Assembly (NCBI GenBank): GCA_947184155.2
Contig: CAMXCT020002001.1
Span: 72,001-136,000 of the forward strand
Direction of reading: 5' to 3'
Length of the DNA stretch: 64,000 bases
Source of the DNA: Cladocopium goreaui
Lineage: Eukaryota > Sar > Dinophyceae > Suessiales > Symbiodiniaceae
The notes beneath the pieces were generated by a model that had not been told where the DNA came from, did no database searches, and saw only the letters and a list, made by a program, of their open reading frames with translations. Shown one piece after another: positions 9,538-19,442 of this stretch (positions are counted from its first letter, which is position 1; each line of letters opens with the position of its first letter). The position numbers and the translations under genes were made by a program.

Positions 9538-11128
9538 TGTGGAATGGAAAGTGTAGTGTGGAGTGTGGAGTGTGAAGTAAGGAGTGTGGAGTGTAAAGTG
9601 TGGAGTGGGGAGTGTAGAGTGTGTAAAGCGTAGAATGCGGAGTGGGAAGTGTAGAGTGTGGAGTATGGAATGTAAAGCGTAGAGTGTGGAGTGTAGAGTG
9701 TGGAGTGTAGAGTGTAGAGTGTGGAGTGAGGAGTGTAAAGTGCAGAGTGTGGAGTGTAAAGTGAGGAGTGTAAAGTGTGGAGTGAGGAGTGTGGAGTGTA
9801 AAATGAGGAGTGTAAAGTGTGGAGTGGGGAGTGTGGAGCTTGTGAATTGTAGAGTGTGAAGTGAAGAGTGTAAAGTGTAGAGTGTAAAGTGTGAGTGTGG
9901 AGTGTAGAGTGTAGCGTGTGGAGTGTGGAGTGGAAAGTGTAAAGTGGGGAGTGTGGAGTGTAAAGTGTAGAGTGCGGAGTGTGAAATGTGGAGTGGAAAG
10001 TGTAGAGTGTGGAGTGTAGAGTGTGGAGTGAGGAGTGTAAAGTGGAAAGCGTGGAGTGTAAAGTGTAAAGTGTGGAGTGTAGAGTGTATAGTGTAGAGTG
10101 TAAAGTGTAGAGTGTGGAGTGTGGAGTGTAAAGTGTGGAGTGTAAAGTGTAGAGTGTGGAGTGTGGAGTGTAAAGTGTGGAGTGTAAAGTGTGGAGTGTG
10201 GAGTGTAAAGTGTGGAGTGTGGAGTGTGGAGTGGAAAGTGTGGAGTGTGAAGTGTGGAGTGTAAAGTGTGGAGTGTGGAGTGAGGAGTGTAAAGTGTGGA
10301 GTGAGGATTGTAAGTGTGGAGTGTGGAGTGTAAAGTGTGGAGTGTGGAGTGAGGAGTGTAAAGTGTGGAGTGTGGAGTGTAAAGTGTGGAGTGTAAAGTG
10401 TGGAGTGTGGAGCGTAAAGTGTAGAGTGTGGAGTCTGGAGTGGAAAGTGTAGAGTGTGGTGTGTAGAGTGTGGAGTGTGGAGTGTAAAGTGAGGAGTGTA
10501 AGTGTGGAGTGTGGAGTGAGGAGTGTAAAGTATAAAGTGTGGAGTGTGGAGTGTACAGTAAAGTGTGGAGTGTGGAGTGCGGAGTGTGGAGTGGAAAGTG
10601 TAGAGTGTGGAGTGTGGAGTGTAAAGTGGGGAGTGTGGAGTGTAGAGTGTGGAGTGAGGAGCGCAAAGTGTAAAGTGGGGAGTGTGGAGTGTAAAGTGTA
10701 GAGTGCGGAGTGTGAAATGTGGAGTGGAAAGTGTAGAGTGTGGAGTGTAGAGTGTGGAGTGTGGAGTGTAAAGTGTAGAGTGTGGAGTGTGGAGTGGAAA
10801 GTGTGGAGTGTAAAGTGTGGAGTGAGGAGTGTAAAGTGTGGAGTGTGGAGTGTAAAGTGTGGAGTGTGGAGTGGAAAGTGTGGAGTGAGGAGTGTAAAGT
10901 GTGGAGTGTGGAGTGGAGTGAGGATTGAGGAGTGGAAAGTGTAGAGTGTAGTGTAAAGTGTGGAGTGTGGAGTGTAAAGTCTCAGGTGAGGAGTGAGGAG
11001 TGTAAAGTGCAAAATGTAAAGTGTGGAGTGTAAAGTGCAAAATGTAAAGTGTGGAGTGTAAAGTGTAGAGTGTGGAGTCTAAAGTGTAAATTGTGGAGTG
11101 TAAAGTGTAGAGTGTGGAGTGCGGAGCT
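9538..11128. repeat. 1.6-kb heptamer minisatellite (GTGTGGA/GTGTAAA)
   Basis: More than 200 tandem heptamers drawn from a small set (GTGTGGA, GTGTAAA, GTGTAGA, GTGAGGA). Because 7 is not a multiple of 3, every frame repeats the same amino-acid cycle, so long ORFs on the minus strand (up to 594 codons of the LHSTLYTPHS type) are a by-product of the array and not genes. Confidence 0.95.
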
Positions 11129-11144
11129 TCCCCCAAAGACACAG

Positions 11145-11392
11145 CGACGCCACAGGAAAACCAGAGACTCGAGACAAGACACGCAGGAACATCAAAACTA
11201 GCATTTCGTGCGAGTCTTCCTCCAATTTTGACACTTTCCACACGTTATCAAACAGGTTGGAATGTCACAAAGTGCCACGCCTGCCACGCAAAACGACAGG
11301 ACAACCTGCTTGGAAACATTCGAAAAGGACATGTTTTCCAGCTTCCCCCATAGACACGGCGACGCCACAGGAAAACCAGCGACTCGAGAACA
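11145..11392 (+). repeat. Family I unit, left arm of an inverted duplication
   Basis: Contains GACGCCACAGGAAAACCAG twice (about 11147 and 11363), GTGCCACGCCTGCCACGC and CACGTTATCAAACAGGTTGG. The same words, reverse complemented and in reverse order, occupy 13838-14030. Confidence 0.8.
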
Positions 11393-11719
11393 ATGGAACT
11401 ATGTGGATTGTAATTTTTACTGATTAGTATAGATTATCACATGGGGATTGTTACAACTGAAGATTGTCCATCATTATAACTGAAGACAGTGGAATCCCCC
11501 CATTTCAATTGATGGTCACTTGATCACCTGATGAGTGTCATGGGGATTCAACTAACCCCAAGGTGACATTTCATCTATTCTCAATAGATTCCCATCTTGT
11601 TTGGTTTGGTTATCCTCTGGATCCCTCTGGTACTCGTCATTTCACACAGCTATGAACAAAAATAAAACAAAATCACTAGATTCAATAGGTATATCATATG
11701 GATTCATATGGTATATCAT

Positions 11720-11950
11720 CCAACTATCAATCTTTCATGGGCCATGTGGCCATGTTCATCCCTTTTCCATAGCTGTAGCATGCTGTAGCTATCTCAAATG
11801 GAGCATGTGGGGAGCACCAGGTGGCAGATCGGTTTCTAGATCCCATGGCACCAGAGTTTCTTTGGCAACTGAGTCCCACTGTGGGACTCTTCGAGGCGGT
11901 CCGAAACGGTCCGAAACGTGGGGTTTCGTAACGGGAAAGTGGTGATAAAA
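11720..11950 (-). CDS. Weak coding-like island
   Basis: A minus frame is open across 11727-12002 (words SRYETPRFGPFRTASKSP), and a plus frame is open to TGA near 11945 (PGGRSVSRSHGTRVSLATES). Neither has clear splice borders. Confidence 0.2.
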
Positions 11951-12029
11951 TGAGGGATTTCATGGGAACAAATGGGATTTCAATGGGTTCAAGATGGTTC
12001 AAGCCACCATTTAAGAGCTGGACAAAGGT

Positions 12030-12385
12030 ATCATTTTGCCAGTGTTGAAAAGAGCGTTGTTTGCAGCTCTTTGCGAAGTTCTGGGTGGCCGCTCAGCTAC
12101 AATCAGCGTTTGCTGTCGAAACTTTGCTGCCATTTTCTCCACTGCAGCCCGTGTGTAAGTAGTCTTCAGCTCAGCGAGTGTTGCACAAGGTGCCCGATGG
12201 GCAACTGCTCTACTCTGTCTGCTCTTTTATGAGGCGCTTCTGCAGATGTGTCACAACGGTGCCCAATGGGCAACTGCAGGCTCGCAGCATCAATGGCGAC
12301 GATGCCCTTGAGTCATCGCATGACGGCAGATATGCGAAAATGCATGATGAAATCATTAGAAACCACCTGTCCCGCTTATGACTTC
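12030..12385 (+). CDS. Coding-like island, strand uncertain
   Basis: On the plus strand a frame runs to TGA at 12381 and contains two related words (KVPDGQLLYSV and TVPNGQLQARS), followed by NGDDALESSHDGRYAKMHDE. On the minus strand another frame covers 12030-12231 and reads AELKTTYTRAAVEKMAAKFR, then QQTLIVAERPPRTSQRAANN, which is equally protein-like. The GC level is well above the flanks, so an exon is likely. I cannot decide the strand from sequence alone. Confidence 0.4.
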
Positions 12386-12584
12386 TCAAGAACATTTGAC
12401 TACAATACAAGATGCTAAAGCAGCGTCCTGATCACATGAGGTCATATTAGACAATCCTAGAAAGGAAAAACATCATTCAAGGGAGATTTAAAATAGCAGA
12501 CATGAGTGCAATCAAGAATGGCAATTGGTCGCTGCCTGAGACCACCAAAATCGCGAAATCATCATTTTCCTCCGCGAAATCACC

Positions 12585-12655
12585 ATTGAGATCGTTGATT
12601 TACCCTTTCAAAATGGTGGATCTTTCCATAGTTTTGTATGTTGACCAGAGGGTAG
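12585..12655. mobile_element. Family A fragment
   Basis: Right arm only, ending TTGACCAGAGGGTA. The same 3' end recurs at 12922-12943, so the family F repeat 12697-12916 is flanked by two copies of TTGACCAGAGGGTA. Confidence 0.5.
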
Positions 12656-12696
12656 ATGGGGATTTAGATGGACTCTTAATGGGAATATCATGGGAA

Positions 12697-12916
12697 GATC
12701 ATTATAGGAGGTTATACTACCTGGGTCATTGGGAATTATTGCTACACACAACATCGATAACTATGAACCAGCCAGTAGAATGGGATAGGAGAGTGATGTG
12801 TTTCATGGTTCGATTGAAATATGAAGATAATATCAACGGGGAGCAATATACTTCGCATATATGGGAATGTTATATAATGTTATATCCCATTCTGTGTGAT
12901 TGTAGTGGGGTTTAAT
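12697..12916 (+). repeat. Family F dispersed repeat, copy 2
   Basis: Homologous over ~215 bp to the reverse complement of 6240-6445. This copy has small insertions such as a repeated ATGTTATA. Confidence 0.85.
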
Positions 12917-12949
12917 GGGGATATGTTAGTTGACCAGAGGGTAAAATCT

Positions 12950-13050
12950 TACAATGTGAGGCCCCCGTTCGATAGCTAAGTTGGTTTATATCTCCAATAA
13001 CTATATGTATGGTACTTACAACTATAGTTACCGGGGGGCCTCACATTGTA
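12950..13050. mobile_element. Family E TIR element (TACAATGTGAGG ends)
   Basis: 101 bp with perfect 18-bp ends, TACAATGTGAGGCCCCC to GGGGGCCTCACATTGTA. The interior is GATAGCTAAGTTGG and CCAATAACTAT. Confidence 0.9.
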
Positions 13051-13560
13051 TCATTTTTCCCGAATGCGTAGCAAGGGTTCCCGTTTCACTCTGGGGGTCT
13101 GGGGGTTGAGGGTGTGTTCGCTCGACGTTGCGTCCGCGTCCGCAACTGTCCGCAACCGTTCGCGCGATCCCCGTATGGCCGTGCCTATGGGAAGTTCTGC
13201 AGAGGTGGTCCTTTTTGGGGGTTGCAGACGTGTCGTTGCTTCGTTTCGCGTGGCAGGCGTGGCACTTCGTGACATTCAGACGTGTTCTGGAACGTGTCGA
13301 AAGTCGTTTTGCGTGGCAGGCGCAATACTTTTGTGACGTTTTCAGAAGATGTGTTGCAGTTTTCGTGGCAAGCGCAGCACTTTGGACGTGTCCATCGTCA
13401 TTTTTCGTGGCAGGCGCAGCACTTTAGACGTGTCCTGTTGCGTGTTTTTTGTAAATCGCATTGGCAGGGCTGCGTCAAGTGGTGACAAGGTGCAAAGTCC
13501 GTGGCAGTCGTGGCATTTTGTGACATGTGCTGAAAATTGACGGAAGCCTCGCACGAAACA
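13050..13560. repeat. Tandem GCGTGGCAGGCG-type repeats (family I core)
   Basis: Imperfect units containing TTTCGTGGCAGGCGCAGCAC and TTTGCGTGGCAGGCG, each followed by a variable ACGTGT tail. They are the reverse complement of the units in the 30.1-30.4 kb array. ORFs in several frames here follow the repeat. Confidence 0.75.
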
Positions 13561-13616
13561 TCGATTTTGAGGTTGCAAATTCTTAGGTTCTAAAGAAAAC
13601 TCGTAGGAAAACGTCG

Positions 13617-14030
13617 ATTTTGAAGCTGCAAAGTGCCAAAATAGGAGGAAGTCTCGTACGAAATGTTCGTTTTGGTGCTCAAGACGTGTCTCGTCTCGAG
13701 TCTCTGGTTTTCCCGTGGCTTCGCCGTGTCTATGGGGGAAGCTGCAAAACCTGTCCTTTTGTTATGTTGCCAATTGTGAAAATCGCCGGAAGTCTCGTAC
13801 GAAATGATCGTTTTGGTGCTCCCACGTGTCTCTTTTCGAGTCTCTGGTTTTCCTGTGGGTTCGCCGTGTCTATGGGGGAAGCCGCAAAACCTCTCCTTTT
13901 CGAAGGTTTCGAAGGAAGTTGTCATGTCGTTTTGCGTGGCAGGCGTGGCACTTTGCGACATTCCAACCTGTTTGATAATGTGTCAAAAATGTCAAAATTG
14001 GAGGAAGTCTCGTACGAAATGCTCGTTTTT
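13617..14030 (-). repeat. Family I tandem units, right arm of inverted duplication
   Basis: Two to three units of about 140-180 bp. Each contains GTCTCGTACGAAATG, CGAGTCTCTGGTTTTCC, TCGCCGTGTCTATGGGGGAA and GCAAAACC. The last unit (13838-14030) is the inverted partner of 11196-11392. Confidence 0.8.
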
Positions 14031-14072
14031 CTGCATCCACGTGTCTTGTTGTTTTGTTTTGTTTACTGACCC

Positions 14073-14295
14073 TGTAACAGAACCTTTTGTTTTGCTTAAT
14101 GGACCGGTAGCGGAATGTTTGCGTTTGGCTGTTGGGCCGGCATAAAAATGTTTTTGCACGAAAAAGGTGCATGTCAAAATGGTATGAAAACAGTTTCTTT
14201 ACAATTTTATGGTTTTGCTTAATGGACCGGTAAAGAACACTTTGTTTTGCTTAATGGACCGGTACCGGTACCGGAATGTTTGCGTTTGGTTCATG
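14073..14295. repeat. TTTTGCTTAATGGACCGGTA repeats
   Basis: Three copies of TTTTGCTTAATGGACCGGTA (about 14091, 14212 and 14243). Two are followed by GGAATGTTTGCGTTTGG, and one has an expanded GGTACC run. Confidence 0.8.
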
Positions 14296-14867
14296 GGCAA
14301 ATGGTGATTTCTCAGAGGGGAAACTGATGGGAACATGGTTGATTCTCTCAGGGATCTGATTTTTTCGTACAGTTTGAGGGGTCACTCATTGTGAGGTCAC
14401 TAGAAGTTACCGATACATAGGTAAATGATCCCGTTAATAAGTGGGCGCCGCACCCCTAAGTTAAGTACCAACAAAAAACGTCCACTACCAAATCTCCAAG
14501 TATATTGGTGCTAGTTAGTTACATCCCAACTTGTCCAGCACAAATCAACTATGAATCTCCATGTTTATTGCATTGCCAATCTTAGATACCCTGCAAAAAA
14601 TGACAAATTCTTAGCTGGTGACGTAGATATTCCCATACCAAAAGACTAGTTAGGATTAGTTTGTATCCATGTAAGATTGACCGAGCAATGGGCATTTTTT
14701 CATGGTCTATAATTATGTTTATAGGATGTCAACTATGAATCTCCATTTGGGGCTAATTAATCATTATTCTCCATTATTAACCACCAGTTAATGACCATTA
14801 ATAACCATCATTAACCACCAGTTCATAACCATATTGGTTTATTGATAAAACTTATCATTAATGAACC

Positions 14868-15011
14868 ATGAATGAGCCCGGTGCCTTTGAACCTTTTGTG
14901 GATAACATTGAATCAATTTTAAAGCGTGAGATTGCAACGCCGATCATGTACGAGCATTTGAAATACAATGAAATGTTTCCTACGCGAACCAGAAGATATT
15001 TGGAACCTTGA
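14868..15011 (+). CDS. Small ORF or exon, unknown protein (47 aa)
   Basis: ATG at 14868 opens 47 codons to TGA. The residues (MNEPGAFEPFVDNIESILKR then EIATPIMYEHLKYNEMFP) have an ordinary soluble-protein composition, and the coding stretch is richer in GC than both flanks, which are AT-rich with ATTAACCA repeats. No family is recognised. It may be a first or single exon, and no splice donor within it is convincing. Confidence 0.45.
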   Translation: MNEPGAFEPFVDNIESILKREIATPIMYEHLKYNEMFPTRTRRYLEP

Positions 15012-15124
15012 AAAATGCCTACGCCAATCCTACGCAATCCTTACGCCAGGTAAAACCACACCAAAAGCAACATCCAGTTTAACCTCTATATCAACCCTTT
15101 TATATTAAACAAAAAAAACGTAGC

Positions 15125-15213
15125 TCATTTGGGGCGCAATTCCACCCCAGCACAGCCCCGCCTTTGAATGTCATCCATGCTGGCTCCAGCTTCCTTCATT
15201 GCCAAGCCGAATC
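15125..15213 (-). CDS. Probable terminal exon, unknown protein
   Basis: After an acceptor on the minus strand (TTCCCACCGCAG|GA) one frame is open to TGA at 15125 and reads FGLAMKEAGASMDDIQRRGC then AGVELRPK. The pyrimidine-rich acceptor and the GC content support an exon. Function unknown. Confidence 0.5.
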
Positions 15214-15514
15214 CTGCGGTGGGAAGATCAACCATGGGGATTCAACCCGTTTCAAAACATGGTACTGGTAATATTATATGGTTTATCTGAGTTTATCTGG
15301 TAATCATGGGAATTCTGTGGTTTATGGTAGATATAACATGATATAACTATATACCCGGCCTGGCAATTTGTTACAGTTTGCGAACTTGAACATGGCCATA
15401 TAATATGAAACTACATAACATAACAAACCATACGGTAACTACATTTAAACATACGGTAAACAATGTGGATATGAACACTGATCCATTCAACATATTTCAG
15501 ACAAACCCATATCA

Positions 15515-15625
15515 TACCCTCTGGTAAACTAACAGTTTGCTACTGAAAATCACCATTTTAATAGGTAAAACCATCTATAAATGGGCCATGGCTTCCATAG
15601 CAAACTGTTCAATTACCAGAGGGTA
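15515..15625. mobile_element. Family A TIR element
   Basis: TACCCTCTGGTAAACTAAC to AATTACCAGAGGGTA. Confidence 0.85.
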
Positions 15626-15843
15626 TACACTAGGGTAAATGTCTACATAGATATGGAGGAAACCCTGAAATAGGGCTACCCCCAATCATCATCCATGTTA
15701 TTTTCGGATTTTCAATTATCAACAATCTATGTTTTGGTACCAGCATTTTAAGAAGCCACCATATGGAAAATCTGGATTTAGTGATCATAAAAAAGCTGGG
15801 TGATATCCACATCTTTCTCTTCGTTTACCAGAAACTGGTCATT

Positions 15844-15947
15844 TACCCTTTGGTAAACTAACATAGCTATTGAAAATGGTCATGTATAGTGAGTTTTCCC
15901 ATGAAAAAAGGTGATTTTCCATAGCTATGTTAGTTTACCAGAGGGTA
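15844..15947. mobile_element. Family A TIR element
   Basis: TACCCTTTGGTAAACTAACATAG to its inverted complement CTATGTTAGTTTACCAGAGGGTA; arms of more than 20 bp. Confidence 0.85.
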
Positions 15948-15949
15948 GG

Positions 15950-16047
15950 CAACATCACCCAGCTGGGTTTGGCTCAAGCACCAACAAGCACTGCAGTAGT
16001 GCAGTAGTAAAGGTCACCTTGGACGTGGTGGCCAAAGTCGTCCCATG
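15950..16047 (+). CDS. Possible terminal exon directly after a family A element
   Basis: The plus frame is open from the element border to TGA (HHPAGFGSSTNKHCSSAVVK then VTLDVVAKVVP). The preceding family A element ends TTTACCAG|AGGG and could supply the acceptor. Short, so low confidence. Confidence 0.35.
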
Positions 16048-16175
16048 AAACAAATATGAAACACGTCTCCCATGGGAGAAAAGACCCATGGGTTTTTGAT
16101 GGTCCCAAAAACTTGCTATAAACCATAGTTATTATATATAGTTATATCATTAGTTATAGCTATATCCCATCGAAG

Positions 16176-16289
16176 CTTAGCATCTTTGCTTTGCTGATGG
16201 CAGGGTGGTTGGATTTGCTCGATGAGGAATCCTCAAAATGGCTTCCCCGATTCGGAAATTTAAAGCAGCACCTTGCCTGCATGTCCTAG
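16176..16289 (+). CDS. Possible terminal exon, unknown protein
   Basis: The plus frame is open to TAG and reads LSIFALLMAGWLDLLDEESS then KWLPRFGNLKQHLACMS. An alternative acceptor GATGGCAG|G lies inside. The stretch stands out from AT-rich flanks. Confidence 0.4.
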   Translation, partial: LSIFALLMAGWLDLLDEESSKWLPRFGNLKQHLACMS

Positions 16290-16759
16290 CTACAAAACGA
16301 GTTACAGGCGAAATCCCCGACATTCATACATTGCTTATGTGTCTGTGATTGACCACTGATTGACTGGGATGCACCCGCAAACTCGAGGGCAATCGAATCC
16401 GGTTGCCAAGTATGGATCATCCAAAGACTCCAGATTTCAAGACATTTTGGGCCACCTGCTCTTTTTAGGTTCCTGAACCTTTGACGTAAGCGAACAAGAC
16501 TCTCTGCAAAGTCTCAATGATACCTGCCATAGCCTTATTCATTGGTAATTATTTCAGATCCAATCTTAGATACCATGCCCAAAAAACACGGTTAGCATGT
16601 ATAGCCATGTCTAGCAAAACACAATCATACTATAAGTATTAACCATCCAGTCGATTGACCGAGGTCTTTACTAGCCCAATTGGCTATGGATTAATTGTGG
16701 AGGTATAGGATATTGAGCCAATCAAAACCTGGAATGGTTACTTCATTTTCTGTTCAATT

Positions 16760-16860
16760 TACCCTCCGGCAATCAAACATGGCAATGATAAAATCCTCTA
16801 TAAAAAGATTATAAATGGAGGTTGATATGAAAAAAATCATCCAGAAATGAGCATTTCCAT
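16760..16860. mobile_element. Family A element, decayed
   Basis: Left end TACCCTCCGGCAATCAAACATGGCAATG resembles the copy at 50264. The right end is lost. Confidence 0.5.
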
Positions 16861-16878
16861 TGATGACAGTGGAGAGCA

Positions 16879-17008
16879 ATGTCAACCCCGGATTAATGAA
16901 CCCTGTTTATTCATTAGGGGGGACTCCTCCAATAGTCATAATCTGATACTTAAATGGTACCCTCGCAATTGAACAGCCGTTTGGGGTTTATTAATCCAGG
17001 GTTGACAT
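16879..17008. mobile_element. Family B TIR element (reference copy)
   Basis: 130 bp. Left end ATGTCAACCCCGGATTAAT, right end ATTAATCCAGGGTTGACAT. The interior is GGGGACTCCTCCAATAGTC and ACAGCCGTTTGGGGTTTATT. Other copies or fragments: 9141, 19842, 22125 and 50664. Confidence 0.85.
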
Positions 17009-17021
17009 TACTGGCCATTCG

Positions 17022-17117
17022 TTAGGCATCACATTGGCTTCCCTGCTCCCAAGGGCCGTTGCCTGCAGGGTCTGTGTAGAAACTCCTGCTGGCTTTCGTG
17101 GCCGGTGTCATGGCCAT
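17022..17117 (-). CDS. Small ORF or terminal exon, unknown protein
   Basis: The minus frame starts at ATG 17117 (MAMTPATKASRSFYTDPAGN then GPWEQGSQCDA) and stops at TAA next to the family B element. The composition is protein-like and GC-rich. The plus strand is also open. Not recognised. Confidence 0.4.
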   Translation of the reverse strand: MAMTPATKASRSFYTDPAGNGPWEQGSQCDA

Positions 17118-17142
17118 GGAAAAATACGGCAGCTGATTCACC

Positions 17143-17301
17143 TACAGGCTGGGGCCCTGTGGCCCCTAAGATAGCGTTCAGTTGCGTTATTTCAGTGGCT
17201 GAAAAAAACTATGGTAAAAATGGTAGATATAACGAACTAGTTCATGGGGGTTATTTCATGGTATATCAACAAACTTATAACTGGGGGGGCCCCATCCTGT
17301 A
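17143..17301. mobile_element. Family E TIR element
   Basis: TACAGGCTGGGGCC to GGGGGGGCCCCATCCTGTA, with the interior AAGATAGCGTTCAGTTG. Confidence 0.7.
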
Positions 17302-17385
17302 CCCTATTCTCAAACAAGCCAATTTGGTCCGTAAGGAAGCCGCGGTTCAATCAGTTCAATCCCCGTAGATTTGTGCATCCATTGA

Positions 17386-17467
17386 GTGGTTGGCGGTTTC
17401 AACCCTACCCCCTGAAACGCTGAAAGATATGCTGGTGGTTGGGGGAATCATCCCAACATCCAACCAG
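17386..17467. mobile_element. Family D element, diverged
   Basis: GTGGTTGGCGGTTTCAACCC to CAACATCCAACCAG. Confidence 0.5.
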
Positions 17468-17865
17468 ATCTGGGTCTGAACATGTTGGGAAAACGACACA
17501 AAATCCAATGGTGTTCAGAAAAAAATGTCCAATAAAATTGCCCGATTTATGGTCATATATTATACAGTAGTATACACTTAAATTTCAAACATATCCATCT
17601 GAGACCGAAGATTTGTTCGGATACCAGCAATGTATGTCAATGCTGAAATGAAAAACAAATTTTGCATGCACGGACAGTCCGAACCCACAAAGCATGGCAA
17701 GTCCTACAAAACGCAGCTCACATGCACAAACCTCTTCAGGCCCTCTATTAATTGAGGAAAACATCACCTAATCGCAATCCCAAGACGCTCCTTGTGCTAA
17801 GGTCTGCTGCATCTTCAATTGGAAAAAATACTTCACTTTGAATGATCCCCACCATGGCATTTATA

Positions 17866-18690
17866 CATTTTCTTACTGGCAAATCTTCTGGCATTCTATC
17901 TGACATATCTTGTGACATTCTATTTGGCATTCTATCTGGCATATCTTCTGGCATTCTATCTGACATATCTTCTGGCATTCTATCTGGCATTCTATCTGGC
18001 ATATCTTCTGGCAAAACTTCTGACATATCTTCTGGCATTCTATCTGGCATTCTATCTGGCATATCTTCTGGCATATCTATCTGGCATATTTTCTGGCATT
18101 CTATCTGGCAAATCTTCTGGCATTCTATCTGACATTCTATCTGGCATATCTTCTGGCATTTATACATTCATATCTTCTGGCATTCTATCTGGCATTCTAT
18201 CTGGCATATCTTCTGGCATATCTTCTGGCATATCTATCTGGCATATCTATCTGGCATATCTTCTGGCATATTTTCTGGCATTCTATCTGGCAAATCTTCT
18301 GGCATTCTATCTGGCATATCTTCTGGCATATTATCTGGCAAATCTTCTGGGATTCTATCTGGCATATTTTGTGGCATTCTATCTGACATTTTATCTGGCA
18401 TTCTATTTGGCATACCTTCTGGCATTCTATCTGGCATACCTTCTGGCATTCTATCTGGTATATCTTCTGGCATTCTATCTGGCATATCTTCTGGCATTCT
18501 ATCTGGCATATCTCATGGCATTTTATCTGGCATATCTTCTGACATTCTATCTGGCATATCTTCTGACATTCTTTCTGGCATATCTTCTGACATTCTGTCT
18601 GGCATATCTTCTGACATTCTTTCTGGCATTCTTTCTGGCATTCTATCTGGCATATCTTCTGACATTCTATCTGACATCTTTTCTGACATT
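17866..18690. repeat. 12-bp tandem array of J copy 1
   Basis: Units TATCTTCTGGCA, TTCTATCTGGCA and TATCTTCTGACA. The 12-bp period is four codons, so frames are conserved. The minus strand would encode MPED, MPDR and MSED tetrapeptides, and the plus strand a LAYLLAFY cycle. Confidence 0.9.
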
Positions 18691-18694
18691 CTTC

Positions 18695-19118
18695 CCGTTG
18701 AGGTCCGGCAGTGCCCACTGCGATCTGGAAGTCGCGGTTGAGGTCCGGCAGTGCCCACTGCGATCTGGAAGTCGCGGTTGAGGTCCGGCAGTGCCCACTG
18801 CGATCTGGAAGTCGCGGTTGAGGTCCGGCAGTGCCCACTGCGATCTGGAAGTCGCGGTTGAGGTCCGGCAGTGCCCACTTGGATCTGGAGCTCGAGGTTG
18901 ACGGTTGAGGTCCGGCAGTGCCCACTGGGATCTGGAGCCCGAGGTTGACGGTTGAGGTCCGGCAGTGCCCACTGCGACCTGGAAGTCGCGGTTGAGGTCC
19001 GGCAGTGCCCACTGCGATCTGCAACTCGAGGTTGAGGTCCGGCAGTGACTGGGATCTGGAGCTCGCGGTTCAGGTCCGGCAGTGCCCACTGGGATCTGGC
19101 GCTCGCGGTGGAGGTCCG
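18695..19118. repeat. 40-bp tandem array of J copy 1
   Basis: About ten units that begin GTTGAGGTCCGGCAGTGCCC and end with a variable TCTGGAAGTCGCG or TCTGGAGCTCGAG. Several consecutive units are identical over 40 bp. Confidence 0.95.
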
Positions 19119-19231
19119 GCTGAGGAGGAGGAGGCGGAGGAGATGGAGGAGGAGGAGGATGCGGAGGCGGAGGAGGAGGAGAACAGCTCTCATAAAATCT
19201 AACAACCCTCACCTGGCAGGTTGGGAACAAC

Positions 19232-19369
19232 TACAATGTGGGGCCCCCGAGCGATAGCTAAGTTGGTGAACATATCTCCAAGAACTATGGTTCATGATCC
19301 TCAAATAACTATGGTATTCATAAGGTTTATAAACCAACAGACATAACGTTTAGGTGGCATCACATTGTA
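19232..19369. mobile_element. Family E TIR element
   Basis: TACAATGTGGGGCCCCCG to GTGGCATCACATTGTA, directly downstream of J copy 1. Confidence 0.8.
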
Positions 19370-19442
19370 CAGGAAACCCTAAGGAAAAGCCTGATGATTT
19401 GGTGGTACCAGTTTCAACCACACATCCAATCTGCAGGAATGA

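Larger units (their letters stand above)
17820..19225 (+). mobile_element. Composite element J, copy 1
   Basis: Parts in order: a fixed 5' block (TACTTCACTTTGAATGATCC and CACCATGGCATTTATACATT); a 12-bp array; a 40-bp array; a GGAGGA purine block; and a fixed 3' end, ATAAAATCTAACAACCCTCACCTGGCAGG. Copies 2 (24989-25732) and 3 (54940-55928) have the same order and orientation. The minus strand has long open frames (275 and 230 codons) produced by the arrays. The 3' end holds CTAAC, a pyrimidine tract and CAG, as in a 3' splice site. On the other strand it reads CTGCCAG|GTGAGG, as in a donor. Confidence 0.8.

Noticed and set aside
9457..11241. 594-, 506- and 380-codon ORFs on the minus strand
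   Set aside because: They are read from the heptamer array. All frames give the same LHSTLYTPHS cycle, so there is no coding signal.
15966..15976. TTTGGCTCAAG, identical to the last 11 bases of the dinoflagellate spliced leader
   Set aside because: The upstream bases (CACCCAGCTGG) do not match the rest of the leader, no donor GT follows, and an open frame runs through it. An 11-base match in 64 kb can be chance.
17912..18781. 289-codon plus ORF that looks like a multi-pass membrane protein (LAYLLAFY cycle)
   Set aside because: It is produced by the 12-bp array of element J; the hydrophobicity follows from TCTATCTGGC repeats.
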